From Panopea generosa (lineage: Eukaryota > Mollusca > Bivalvia > Adapedonta > Hiatellidae), in NCBI GenBank assembly GCA_029582155.1, contig CM055895.1, forward strand, positions 62,907,078 through 62,971,077: a stretch of DNA of 64,000 nucleotides. The letters are read 5' to 3'. Positions 9,794-24,300 of this stretch are shown here, one piece after another. The notes under the pieces were generated by a model. That model was not told the origin of the DNA, ran no database searches, and saw nothing but the letters and a program-made list of their open reading frames with translations. The position numbers were made by a program, and so were the translations under genes. The first letter of the stretch is position 1; each line of letters opens with the position of its first letter.

Positions 9794-12700
9794 GTAACAA
9801 GAGGATTTGAACCTATTGTAACGAAACTTGTTTCAGTCACATATATACTGGTCTTTATAGATACTTGATGTAAGAAAGTATAATGTATCTGCATATTATA
9901 TGTAATAAAATTAGTAAGACTATTCATTTTAACTGTAAAAATATAGTTTACTTTAAAAAACAATTGGTTAAAAGAGATTTGCCATTATTAATCATTAGGC
10001 CAAAAGGTAACTGTTTATATATAGTGTTTTGTTATCCTCAAGGTTACTGAACGCTAGTACCACATTAAAATCCATTAAGACACACCTTAACTATGAAAGT
10101 CACTTACTACTTCCCCACATATTCAAAGATTGGAGATTCATAGCCGTAGAACAAATGTCATGATCAACCAACACATACAGTAGTCGGGAGAGGATTTGCA
10201 CTCACGACTCCTTCATTGACAGTTAAAATTTACCCGTGACCGACTGAGCTAGCGGGTCGGACCGGTAATAAATGCAGTATTACCGCCACAGGCAATACAT
10301 GTCAAGATGACACAAGATAGTATTCACATTATACGCGTGAACTATTTTAAGGAATTAATTATATGTAAAGGATGGCTTAGCATTCATTTTGATCATAGAT
10401 ATAAGGCACACGACATATGCACATGTGTGTATTTGCAGGCGGGATTCAAGAAAGTAATTTGAAAACATATTATGCGGGAAGGACTGTATGCATGTGTGTA
10501 TATATATAATGAGAGACATGACCGTATTCTCAAATTTGATTTGATATAACCAATACAAGGAAAGCATTCGAAATTAGTTTTTTCCAGAAGTGTATGCAAA
10601 TTCATATCCTTTGATAAATATTTTATGTACACATTTTAATAGCGCTTCTCAATAATTTGATGAAGAAATTGGAAATACAAAAGTGGCGGGTTAGCTGTCA
10701 GTATATTATTTTGTAAATCTAGTTTTTTAGTGTCTACTTTATACTATTTTGACCTCTATTGCGAAGCAGGCTGAGAGTGTATATGATCAATATCGATATC
10801 GCTTTCGAGCCCGTTTCCTGGGAAGAACACCAGTGCTGAATGTTGTGGTAGAGAATTCGTCCAGTCGAGATTGGAATCGAATCAGTGAGTTTTGGTATGC
10901 GCGGCTAACACTACGATGTATTGCCGCAGTATCGCCCTGTCCTTGAATATTTGTTTGCCTCGAATGCGCTATATGGTATACAACCAGTTACCATCATGCT
11001 TTCAAAAGATACAATTAGATTCGGTTGACTATCAATATCAAGGTGATAATTCAAAAACTGATTTGCCGCTGTCAGTATAGTGTGACATGGCGGGGTATCA
11101 TGCTACATATGGTACCCGGTTAGGAATATCGCGTCTTACTTCACAATATTCCAATATGATGGTGCCCAGACACGATAGTACGGTGCTTATTAATAGTGCA
11201 GGTCAGCAGCGTGCATTCATTCGCTTCATTACTTTGCAATAATTTTACAGTGGGTCATAATCAGGGCTGCGTTCAGTACCGTTAAACATGTTTACTCTGT
11301 TTATAAACGGTGACTAAACGAACGAAAGGTAAACGGAAGTCGAACGTCTGTCTCTTCATTTCTTATTAAATAATGTGATTAAATGCAAGCCTAGTAAACA
11401 GGACTGCGTTCACTTCGGAATAAACGTTTGATAACATTAGCTAACATATTTTCCTGGACACTAGCTCAACCTCATATAAGCACACAGTACGAGATAATTT
11501 TAAAGAACCAGGCATTAGTCGTGTTGTCTGTTTAACGGTGCTGAACGCAGCTCTGCTCTCAGAAGTGTTTACCCTGTTAGCAAACGTTTAAAGCTAAGAT
11601 GTCGTTCAGTTTACTTCTGTTATCATACGTTTGCAAACAAATTAACGTTTAAGCGAACTGACGCAACCCAGATTACGCGCGGTGGCACGATATTTCATAT
11701 TGCCAGGAATACAACAATGAATGGACAGCTTTATGAAATGACCGGAATATTATTGGGGTGTAGCAAGGGGGGGGGGGGGGGGGTGCGTGACATAATATCC
11801 AAACCAGTCACATGATACTGACACCGAGCCAGACCTAGAACTAGTACCTTTTTTTTTCAATTTTTTGTATAACCCCGCCGGGGATCGAAACCACGACCTT
11901 CCACATGCGCAAACACTCTACCACTAGACAACCGATGCGGTCCCTTGTTTATTGTAAACGGATTATTTGTCAGTTTGTTATGCGTATTTCGCAGTTCGGT
12001 ATTTAACTTGAAACACATCTTAACATTAACTTTAAATACCTCCCATATAAAGAGTTTCATTACTTGAATAACGAAAAACAAATACTTAACTAACGGCTAT
12101 CTGCTGAACTATTTTTTTTTTCTATCTTTTTCAGTATATTCAGATGAGATTCGGCGTGGTTACAAGAGTCATTTCCTCTATTGTATACTTAACATGGATG
12201 GTAAGATGAAATATTTTATAGCTTTGTTAACAAATTGAACAGCCTCAGGATATAGAAGCTTTGAACAGTGCGTTTATAGAAATTATGTATAGCTCATTAC
12301 CGCTCAAGTTCAAACACAAACAAAAACAGCTATCAAAACATGACACTTAACACATAACGGTAGTCTGGACCAGGATTGTACCTGAGTAATAAAGTTCAGT
12401 TATCATTACTTTAGTACAGAATACAGAATAATTTATTTTGGATTTAAGCATATTACATAGCTTATCATCACAAATAATAAATATCAATATGGCAATACCT
12501 GTGCATGCATAGAAAAACAAAACATGAAAATTCAAATACAGGTTACATGAACGAGAGTGATTATGACAACTAGATGATCAAGTCATAGTATTTAATTTTA
12601 ATGTAAGTTCTTGAGAAGCTTTAATTATATATTTTGCTCAGTTATTTAAGATTCTAACTTTATTACAGTTCAGTAACTGAATGAATGTAAAACACTTGAA

Positions 12701-13511
12701 TTATTATAATAATAGTATATGATAACTTTAGTTACTTTAGAGGGTTTTGATATTTGTCTCCTTGCCTCGGGCACTTGCCTTAAAATGTTCGCAAGGAAGT
12801 TTGTAAATATTTCCAAGTTTGTGAATTTCATATTTTATATTGTTATTTAAGTCTCGTATCTTTTAAGAAACCATTATTTATTGGCTGTGCCGTCTTGTGG
12901 AATAAACGATTTAGTCCACAATAATGTCCAATTTTAACCAGTTTGAATCTATTTTCTTAATTGTTTTGCCACAATTTTACTAAAAAGTTAAAAAAAAAAA
13001 TTATTTTCATTTTTTTTTCGTAATATCTATTTTTTTTAAAAGAAAAATTTAAATTAATTATTTTCTGATGTTATGAAATATAAACGTTTCTAAATAACAA
13101 CAAAAAAATGCACTATTAAAAGTAGTTCTCATTATAGTTTAACATACATTAAAGATTAAAATATGTGTTGTCTATCTTTGTTATAAGATTCATTCTAAGA
13201 TCAGTTTCATAAATAAAGTAGAATGTTATCTTAATGACCTATTTTTCTATTTAAAGAATACAACCAAATATTACATTTGATACTGGCATTACCTTGAAAC
13301 TTAAACAGGACATAAACGAGCGGGGCAACAGGTCATTTTTCGTGATCGTTATCACTGTAGATCATAATGTGTATGGTAATTAACTAAATTAAAAATAATC
13401 TATTAAAATCCATATTACGAGCAAACAACCGTAACTAATGTAAGCGTAGTTAAGAAACCACACACATTCTAACTGATGCAACTCCAACTGTCACTACAGA
13501 TACTGTATTAA

Positions 13512-13564
<53 letters not shown>

Positions 13565-16500
13565 TTTAGCGTAATTTTTATGCCATCGTGGGCTAACAGA
13601 CGATCAGTTAACCTAACCACTACTTCCTTGGATCCGGAAAGGTTAACCAATACTCGAGAACATCCCATCTCCGCAAGTAACTGATAACGTTCCCACTTGA
13701 ATCAGCGATAAGAGACGAATGATTATGAGACACAATGTCGTATATCAATCATCACGGAGACTGTTGTCGGGCGGGGATTCGAACTCACGACCTCTGGATT
13801 AATAGTCAGACGCGTTACCGACTGAGCTAATCAATCCGGCACAAACTGTATTAAGAAATTGGAAAATTGAAATATGAACTTAACCTGGCCATTAGCATGC
13901 AGCTTGTCTTACCTAACCCATAACAAGCTACCAACTCATGTCGTGTTAGCTTCAATTGTTAAATCAACAGCAAGCAATAGATATGTGTACACAGCCACTT
14001 CTTTTCCTCCTGAAATAATGTTTATAATAGTTTCCATCTAGAGTAGTCGCCTTAAATGGACACACTATAATTCTAATATCATATATAGAGGATATGTGCA
14101 AAACAGGAATAGTAAATCTTGGAGATTTATTACATTCGAGAATAAGTGTAAAGCAGAAATAGTAAATCTTGGATATTAATTACATTCGAGGATAAGTGTA
14201 AAGTAGTAATAGTAAAATCTTGGATATTTATTACACTAGGGGATATATGTAAAACATGTATACTAAATCTTGGAGATTTATTACATTCGAGGATAAGTGT
14301 AAAATAGTAATAGTAAAATCTTGGATATTCATTACACTCGAGGATATATGCAAAACAGGAATACTTAATCTTGGATATTTATTACTTTCGAGGATAAGTG
14401 TAAAATAGTAATAGTAAAATCTTGGATATTTATTACATTCGATGATTTATGTAAAACAGGAATACTAAATCTTGGATATTTATTACATTCGAGGATATAT
14501 ATAAAACAGGAATACTAAATCTTGGAAATTTATTACATTCGAGGATAAGAGTAAAATAGTAATAGTAAAATCTTGGATATTTATTACATTCGAGAATAAG
14601 TGTAAAGCAGAAATAGTAAATCTTGGATATTAATTAAATTCGATCATATATGTAAAACAGGAATACTAAATCTTGGAGATTTATTACATTCGAGGATAAG
14701 TGTAAAGTAGTAATAGTAAAATCTTGGATATTTATTACACTTGGGGATATATGTAAAACATGTATACTAAATCTTGGAGATTTATTACATTCGAGGATAA
14801 GTGTAAAATAGTAATAGTAAAATCTTGGATATTCATTACACTCGAGGATATATGCAAAACAGGAATACTTAATCTTGGATATTTATTACTTTCGAGGATA
14901 AGTGTAAAATAGTAATAGTAAAATCTTGGATATTTATTACATTCGATGATTTATGTAAAACAGGAATACTAAATCTTGGATATTTATTACATTCGAGGAT
15001 ATATATAAAACAGGAATACTAAATCTTGGAAATTTATTACATTCGAGGATAAGAGTAAAATAGTAATAGTAAAATCTTGGATATTTATTACATTCGAGAA
15101 TAAGTGTAAAGCAGAAATAGTAAATCTTGGATATTAATTAAATTCGATCATATATGTAAAACAGGAATACTAAATCTTGGAGATTTATTACATTCGAGGA
15201 TAAGTGTAAAGTAGTAATAGTAAAATCTTGGATATTTATTACACTCGATGATATATGTAATTAAGAATACTTAATCTTGGAGATTTATTACATTCGAGGA
15301 TAAGTGTAAAATAGTAATAGTAAAATCTTGGATATTTATTACACACGGGGATATATGCAAAACAGGAATACTAAATCTTGGAGATTTATAACATTCGAGA
15401 ATAAGTTTAAAATAGTCACAGTAAAATCTTGGATATTTATTACATTCGAAGATATATGTAAAACAGGTATACTAAATCTTGGAGATTTATAACATTCGAT
15501 AATAAGTTTAAAATAGTAATAGTAAAATCTTGGATATTTATTACACTCGAGGATATATGTAAAACAGGAATACTAAATCTTGGATATTTATAACATTCGA
15601 GGATAAGTGTAAAATAGTAATAGTAAAATCTTGGATATTTATTACACTCGAGGATATATGCAAAACAGAAATAATAAATCTTGGAGATTTATTACATTCG
15701 AGGACAAGTGTAGAATAGTAATAGTAAAATCTTGGAGATTTATAACATTCGATGATTTATGTAAAACAAGAATACTAAATCTTGGAGATTTATAACATTC
15801 GAGGACAAGTGTAAAATAGTAATAGTAAAATCTTGGATATTTATTACACTCGAGGATATATGTAAAACAGGTATACTAAATCTTGGAGATTTATTACATT
15901 CGAGGACAATGTAAAATAGTAATAGTAAAATCTTGGATATTTATTACACTCGAGGATATATGCAAAACAGGAATACTAAATTTTGGATATGTATTACATT
16001 CGAAGATAAGTGTAAAATAGTAATAGTAAAATCTTGGATATTTATTACACTCGGGGATATATGAAAAACAGGAATACTAAATTTTGGAGATTTATTACAT
16101 TCGAGGATAAGTGTAAAATAGTAATAGTAAAATCTTGGATATTTATTACACTCGAAGATATATGTAAAACAGGTTTACTTAATCTTGGAGATTTATGACA
16201 TTCGAGAATAAGTGTAAAGTAGTAATAGTAAATCTTGGAGATTTAGTGCATTCGAGTATAAGTGTAAAACAGGTTCTGTAATGATTAATTTTGGAAATGT
16301 ATTACATTTGAGAATAAGTGTAAAGCAGTAATAGTAAATCTTGGAGATTTAATACATTTGAGGATAAATGTAAAGTAATAAATCTTTGATATTTTATAGA
16401 TTCGAAAATCAGTGTAAAGTTGTTATATTTAGAGATTTAATACATTCGAGGATAAGTGTAAAGTAGTAACTCTTGAAGATTCAAATCATCCCAATTAAGT

Positions 16501-18359
16501 GTAAAGCACTACTACTCGGAATCTAATACAGTCGTTGATAAAAGTACATCTTAATTTGGTCAATAGGTAACATAGATTACAACAATTTCTGGTTCCCATT
16601 TAAGCAGCACTATTACTAACTTTAAAGTGTGTATGTATCTTAAAAGTCATGAGATTCAAGTTCGTGCCTTAGAATAAACTGATTGTCAAATTCACAAAAA
16701 TTAAACATATAATTATGCGAGTAAATTTTAACATGAATTAATGCGTGTGGTTGTCAATCGCGGGTGTATAACGTAGCCAATAATAGATTAAGTTTCGAAA
16801 ATTCCCCTGTTCACTTGTTTTGCTGGATTTTTTAAAATGTTAAATCAGTTATAACATATGATTTTATTTTTTAAGGCAACGGGGCCACCCAATCTTGTTC
16901 CCGGGATTCTAACTACACAACAGTCACATATAAAACTAATGTGGAAGACAAACGTCTTTAGAAAAAAATTGTCTTTGGTCAAATCGTCACGAAAACTTTA
17001 ATTACAATGCTTGTACTCGTATTTGGTTATTTTACAATTTTTGAGTGGATATTATAACCATCAGAAATCCCACTGCTTGTTATATAATGTCTAGTTATAT
17101 ACTTAATGTCTAGTTCTACTTTAACAAAATATATACAACATAATAGGAAAGTTCCTCACACTTTTACACACTTTTCTACACGGTTTTATGATTCATGTTC
17201 AAAACAAAGTAACTCCAGCTTCTCTGAATAATCTTCCAACAACCTAACAACTGGACCGCCACTCACTAACCGAAGTCCAAAATTCCCCATATTCAAACTA
17301 ATCATAAAAAAAATCAATCAATAAAGCCAACCTCAATTAATACTCATCAAGCCTTTATATACCCTGAGCTGGGAGCATTTCACCTCGAGATCCAAACATG
17401 CTCCTGACATGTGAACATGCTCCAGTTTTCCAGTGACCCCAACATACTCATGTGACCCCAACAAACTCCGAACATGTGAACATGCTTCAGTGTATATAGG
17501 AGCTTTGCAGCATTATGTAACTATGTAATGCTCCTGGCTCATTGCTCCATCTCCATCCACTATTGACCCCTATCCTCAAAGCTTACAGTAAGTAATGCCT
17601 CTGTCCTTATTTTGGACTACAGATCTCCAGCTCAATAATAAGTCTATGTAAACATAGTTGGGATGTCAAGGCATAGGATAAACTTTGAAATGTTACCGGA
17701 TGTGGCCCGCACAAATCAGCCTGCCAAACTTGAAATGGTCACTTTGTGTCGTGTATGTCGTTATACCCGACTTAGCGCGGTGTTATATCCGCTTTTGGGT
17801 TTCTGGACAGAATCGAACATTTTCTGTAGCCTTATTGGCGAGTCATGGTGCAATTTCAACTTTTTTTTCATAAACTTAGGTACTTCTAGCTGATACTCAA
17901 CTATTTCGTTAGTTTCGTCAGTTTCGACTTCCTTGTATGCTATGAATTGTTGTATTCACTTACTACATTTGTATTTTTGATTCTTCACACATAAAATAAT
18001 ACCATCCCATTAGAGCATTAAGGTACCAAGTGTATGTCGAATAAAAAATATATCGGTACTTTTTAGCACCAATGGGGCGAATTACGTTCTATGAAAAACG
18101 AGGTCCCGCAAACCTACACTTCCTTGTCTTGCTCGCTTCCTATTACGTTTTTGTTCATGTCATATTACCTAGTAATAAAGGAGATTAAACGTAACCTAAC
18201 TGTAAATGTGCTGTTATGATTGCTGTCGCTGTTTAAATTGCCGTTTGTTTTCGTTAGATGTTGTCGAATTGCTATTGAAGTTGGATTTGTTTCAGATGTG
18301 ATTTTGATGATTGTTGTTGTTATAATAACTATTATTAGTAGTAGCAGTAGTGTAGATAA

Positions 18360-18394
<35 letters not shown>

Positions 18395-21300
18395 ATAATA
18401 TATTGTTTCGCTGTTAAGGCTGTTGTCATTTTTTTATTTTGTTTGTTGTTTTTTATTGCTGTTATTGCCGTTTCTGTTATTGTTTCTATTGTTGTTGACT
18501 TTGTTTCACTGTAACTTTTGCTGTTGTTTGTTTATTGTTGTTGCTTCGATGTTGCTGTTGTTGTTGTTGTTGTTGTTGCTGATGTTGCTGTTGCTGTTGC
18601 TGTTGTTGTTGTAGCAGTAGTTGTTGTCCCTATCGCTGTTGTCGTTATTTTTGTTGTTGGTGTTCTTGTTTTTGGCTGTTGCTGTAGCTGATGATGCCGC
18701 TGTTGCTACTGCTCCTGATGTTCCTGTTCCACTTGATTATTGCTGATTTTGTTGTTATCATTATTGTTGCTATGATTGTTGTTTATCCCTATCAAGCCAC
18801 TTACACTCTACTACATTTAAATTTTAAAATTGTTTCACAACTTTGCGGTTAACTTCAATAATAAATTAAACAAGGATTTTTTTCTTCAAAGATGTAATAC
18901 ATTTTGTTAACCAATTGTCTTAAACGTAAACGGTTGTTATTAATTAGCTTTAACTAATTAATTAACCACTACATCATTTATTGTTGCGTAAAATTATGCA
19001 AGGTCTGCGGTTCCATAACAGACTAATTACATACCACAGACAAGAATCCCCGACTTCATGATAAACGCTCCAATTAAAAATGTTAAAAACTGCGTTATCG
19101 TGGCCATTTCGAGAAGGTGATTATTTCGGCGATTCTTACTTTGGCTTCTCTCTACCTGGTTGTTGTTTTTCAATAGCGTGTTTCAGCACAATTTAGGTTA
19201 TATATGGCATATCCACTTTTACTAGTGGAGTCAGACCTCAGAATGAATCTGAGTAGAACCACCGTCCTTCTGCAAGATACTGGCAAACTTTATCACATAA
19301 AGTTTTTGGAGCAAGCGGGACTTGGACCTACGACCTTAGGGGTGAGAGGTATGTGATCTTGAGATGGCGCCTTAGACCACACAGCCAAGGATGACCCTCA
19401 ATAAACCTACAGCCTTAGTGATGAGAGGTAAAGTGACGTCGCCTTACTGAACCACTCGGTCACGAAGAACCGCTACTATCGGGTTTCTATTTTTGTATAT
19501 GCTGGTAGTCTCCTAACCATTCCTACATGTTAAAGTTATATAAACAATCCAGTAAGTTTCAAAGCGTGAAATGTTTTAACCGCAACAGGCCTCAAACTTG
19601 TGATTGTGGTGGGAAAGCCTTAGTGATTAGTTAAAATGTATTTATTTTATTTCGATTGTGAAACAAGTTCTTACAACTTAGGCAAATCACGCTCGAAGAA
19701 CCAGTACTAAGTATATTATGCGAATAAAGCGTCTTGCTCAACGATACAACACAAAGCCGTGGCAATTGCAAATAAACTGTCTAGATTAAAAATTCTGGTG
19801 TTAAAATTTGCCACACACCCAAACGCATTTGTCACATTTGAAAAAAATGAGACGAATACAACCGTATTATTCAAACACGTGCTAAGAATGCATTTTGTGA
19901 AAAATGAAACCATACAGAGTCTAATATCAATTTATATTAAACTATGAACTTGATTGAAATAAAATTTAAATTAAATATAATTATCCATATTAACGCAATG
20001 AAAATCGATCATATTAATGGCATGCATGTCAGCTTAATAGTGTTGTCTCTTTTTCAGATGTTCTACATGGCGATTGTTTTATACGCACCGTCCTTGGCAT
20101 TAAACGCAGGTTAGAATATATTTCCATCTATACTAAACGCAACTGTAAAGGACACTGTGTCGAGTATTGGATCGAACACGCGATTTCTAACGTGACAGAC
20201 CGGCACTATACCAACCACACGAACCGTTAAGACATTGTTTTACATATCTAGTTAGATAAATATTTCTGAATATTCTTTTCAACATAAAAATAACAGAAAT
20301 ATGTCATCATCCTATCTTTATTTTCTCGCTGATCAGTTGTAAATGCACGACTGTACTACTTTAATCGTCCATAATGTTAAAGAATATATGTTTCAATGTG
20401 CATGTTCTTTTGGCCTTCTTATTATAATATATATTAGCGCTATGTCAGTATAATGTGACTGGTTGGGGTATCATGTCATGTATCCGTGTCATGATACGCC
20501 ATTGTGACCGCAATTTGAAGTCTGTCTCGAGCAGACACAGTCATATTTATGACAGAACGATGCGAAACAACACACAGTACAATACAAACACTGCATGCAT
20601 CATCTCGATGTTATAATCATTTTATTTTACCTGAAAAGAGACATAAATTGTGTGCGTGTACCGTTTCATTTTGTATCTTTTCTATCTCTCTTTTTTTATG
20701 ATAATGAGGATTTTAAACTGCATTAGTTTTAGCGACAAATGACATTTACTCGAACACTGCTTGCAATCAATCAAAATACAATGGCTGAACAATCTAGTAA
20801 GATAATTTAAACTTTACAACAAAGTTTTTATAAAACGCTGTGTTTTTTGTTTAACGTTAATTAATTGGGGGGTGGGGGGGGGGTTGTATGTTTATGTTTG
20901 GGTTTTATGGTTGAAGGGATAATTAATGAAATTTATCTACTTTAGTTCGATTGTGAAACAAGTCAAGGTTAAAGTCTTCCTGGCTAGAACCAGTAGTAAG
21001 CATATGCGACAAAAATGTCTTGCTCAAGGATACCATACACTGAGAATCGAACCCTGGACCCTCCGATCTCGGGTTCGATGTTCCGCCGCTGGACGACGTG
21101 CTCCACTGCCGAGATTAAGACATCACCAAGCAATTTTTGTTTTTAGACGGTGGGTTATTATCCACAAAGTCGACATAAGTTCCGGTAGTATATATATATA
21201 ATGTAATGTTTCGTGTTATCTATAATTCATGTTTATGTCTTTATCAAAGTAACTTTCGTTTTGTTTCAGTGACTGGACTGTCGTTGTGGGGTTCCGTTAT

Positions 21301-24300
21301 AGCAGTTAGTCTCGTCTGCATCTTCTACACGGCTCTTGTAAGTAACACAATGCATAAAGAAAGTTCACGTACAATGTATAAAGGATCTAACATGCGTTCC
21401 CAAATCACGCTTTAAGTCTTCCTGGGTAGAACCAGTACTAAGTATATGCATATAAAGTGTCTTGCTCACGGACACCACACGTAGTCGTAAAGGTGTCACT
21501 ACACAACTGAGTTTTGTTCTTTGTTCTATATAAAAAGTCTAGGATTTCAAGGATAAAAAAAGAATTCCACATAGATTTTTTTTCATAGCAGGAATGTATA
21601 CCCAAATAAAAACGCACAATAATTGGCTTGATCAGGTTGTTTTGTTTTTTTTAAAGTGTGTAGTGACACCCTGAGATTGTTTTTAAAAAGACGGCCTCAA
21701 ATGCTCATAAATACAAATAAATGCATTACATAGGCCCTTTTAAGCATAAGAACCACGTTACCATGGGTAAAAAAGGGGTGTTACTGTATATAGTGTGACG
21801 TAAACTGTTGATAAATCTATCACGACTTTAATGAGCACAATAATATGCCTGGCTATCATTCATCTACAGTCGAATCAAATTTTAATGCAAATGAGATACG
21901 GTCACTGCATTTTGATATAGGTAAAGTAGATAAATCGTGCCTGGTGAACAGAGATGAATACTATTAAGATTGGATCAAGTTTTAACACATGCATTTAAAC
22001 CTGCAAACTCCCAAATCATTAATAAGATACTTGTTTATGTCAACAACGGTTTTCAGGTAAATAAAAATCCCCTTTTTCTTTAGTTTTTGTAAGTATAAAC
22101 TGTGTCACGGACACAATGTTTTTACATTGGATTATTTACCAAACCGTTTTCGCTGTTATGTACGTGGTGGGGTATGGTTTGTGTAATAGACTGGTAGGAT
22201 CATTTAACACCGAGTTGAAAAAAGTGTCCATAAAAGTCGAGATAAAATTGGTGATCTCTCAATACGATATACAGAAACAAACGGTTACCTATAACTAAAA
22301 TATGCAACAGACATCGATAATAATAGCTCAATCGGTAGCGCGTCTATCAATCCAGAGGTCGTGAGTTTGAACCCCGGTCCGGCTACAGTCTCCGTGATGG
22401 TTGATATACGACATTGCGTCTCATTGTATTTCGACTCACCACTGTTTCAAGTTGAACAATTAAACGTTACTTGTGATCTTTGGTGTTTGCTCGAGTATTG
22501 GTTAACCTTTAGCAAGGAGTGGTTAGCTTAACTGATACTTTAACCTCGACGTCATAAAATGACGCTACATATTTAAACGAACACCGCAAGGAAACGCATA
22601 CATTGTGTACGAATATGAAAAAGGACACAGTTAGTTTACTTTACATCGATTGTGAGACAAGTTATTTCAACTTACACAAATCACGCTCGAAGTCTTCATA
22701 GATAGAACCATTACTAAGCTTGTGCGGAAAACATGTCTTGCTCAAGGACATCACACATAGCCGTGGGGGCGGGTCGAACCCCTTCCATCCTTGGTCCGAT
22801 GCTCTACCTCTGGATCACGCGCTAAACAAGAACAAAGTGCCCGTTATATCCTCATCTCAGTTGATAGTTATACGCTCTTGACATTAAATATTGTTTTCAA
22901 CGAATAGCAAAAGTCGCTTTTTTATCACGGTACTGAATTTTGGTGAAATTTTGTGTGAAATACAAAGACTGCTTAAATATCACCCATGACGTTTGACTTA
23001 ACTATTTCTTACAAAAATAAAAAGAATTTTATACAAAGAAACCATTCATATTTTAATTGTACAGGGTTACTCTTACAAACGAAATTCATATCACTAACTG
23101 CAGTTACCTCCCTTGTCCTATAAACTGAAGATTAGATGTGTGTTGACAGAATCGATAAAGTGTTTTTCCATAAAGTGTACCGAATACATATATAATGCAT
23201 AAGAACTAGACATGTTTTACCACTATAATGTAATATAATATCCCCTTCATTTTAAATTAATATGATAATAAACCGGCTTTATTTGGCTTCGTAAGTAAGC
23301 AGTGGTGGTCTAATGGTAGTGGTGGAGCGTCCGCCTCACATGCTGAAGGCCGTGTGCATGATCCCCGACCGGGTAACATCAGACTTGAACAAAGGTACAA
23401 GAAGCTTACTCGAGCACACTCATTACTGCAAGTAACTTATAACTTTCCCACTTAAATCAAAGGCGAGAGACGAATTTCATATATCAATTATCACGGAGAC
23501 TGTGGCTGTGCTGACATTCGAACTTGCGGCCCCTGGAATGATAGTTACACGCGCTACTGACTGAGCAAACCTGGCTCGGAAATTTACGTGATATGTTTCG
23601 AATACGTTACATATTGTGAAATCTATTTAGTTAATATTTCGTTTGTATTATTTCCAGGGCGGAATGAAGGCTGTATTATGGGCAGACACGGTACAAATGT
23701 TGATTGTTTTTGCTGGTATGATAACGATACTCGTGTTGGGGTCCAATTTACTAGGTGGCTTTGATGTGGCTTGGGATATTGCTGACAAACATGGACGGAT
23801 TGTCATATTTGAGTAAGTTATCTGTCGAATTAGATTAATGCTTTGTAGTTAATATAATGTATAATGTCATTTACAGTTGTTATTTTCTTAATATAATATA
23901 TATATGGAGAGAATACCGGAAATCCAACAGTTAAATAGTCATCACCAATCTCTCCCAGAGTACCTTGCGTTACGTTATAGTCACATCTGTTAACATCTCA
24001 GATTTTGCAATATTCTAGCAATATCAAAAATATATCAAATTTATTCGTGCAATTGAGATAAGCAATGGATGTCACTTTTACATTTAATTTATTTTGTTTA
24101 CACCGAACCATACTTCCCACATTTTATTGAAATATGAACGTTTTAACTAGGTTTATTCTTTGGATTAATTAGCACGGAAGTAATTATATAAATTTACAGA
24201 AAAGTTTAAAAAATATTTTTAAGTTAAAATGCAGATTTGATTTGACAATTTCATCACCAGCAGGGGATACTAATAATACTGGCAAACTTGGCTTAAGCAG

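Larger units (their letters stand above)
465..17870. repeat. Duplicon copy A of a large direct tandem duplication (part matched in this window)
   Basis: Aligns along its length with 47637-64000 in the same orientation. The left edge of similarity is at about 461-469, at the shared ATGAA-CTTTGTCAA words. Offsets grow from 47.17 kb at the left to 47.69 kb at exon 1 and 48.57 kb at exon 2 because of indels. If copy B is complete, the whole duplicated unit is 465 to about 47640, including the full transporter gene. Confidence 0.92.

Noticed and set aside
9794-9868. Continuation of the exon 1 frame to a stop, suggesting a 147-residue protein
   Set aside because: The sequence after GAG|GTAACA has no family similarity, and exon 2 restores it. 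This is intron read-through.
11868-11945. Possible tRNA-Gly gene
   Set aside because: Imperfect cloverleaf and lack of a clean acceptor stem; a pseudo-tRNA or SINE head is more likely.
13765-13842. Possible genuine tRNA gene (good A and B boxes)
   Set aside because: The anticodon and acceptor stems do not close properly, and the sequence continues into a SINE body with several relatives.
18423-18614. Leu-rich 63-codon frame that could pass as a membrane or signal peptide
   Set aside because: Encoded by a TTG/CTG triplet low-complexity tract.
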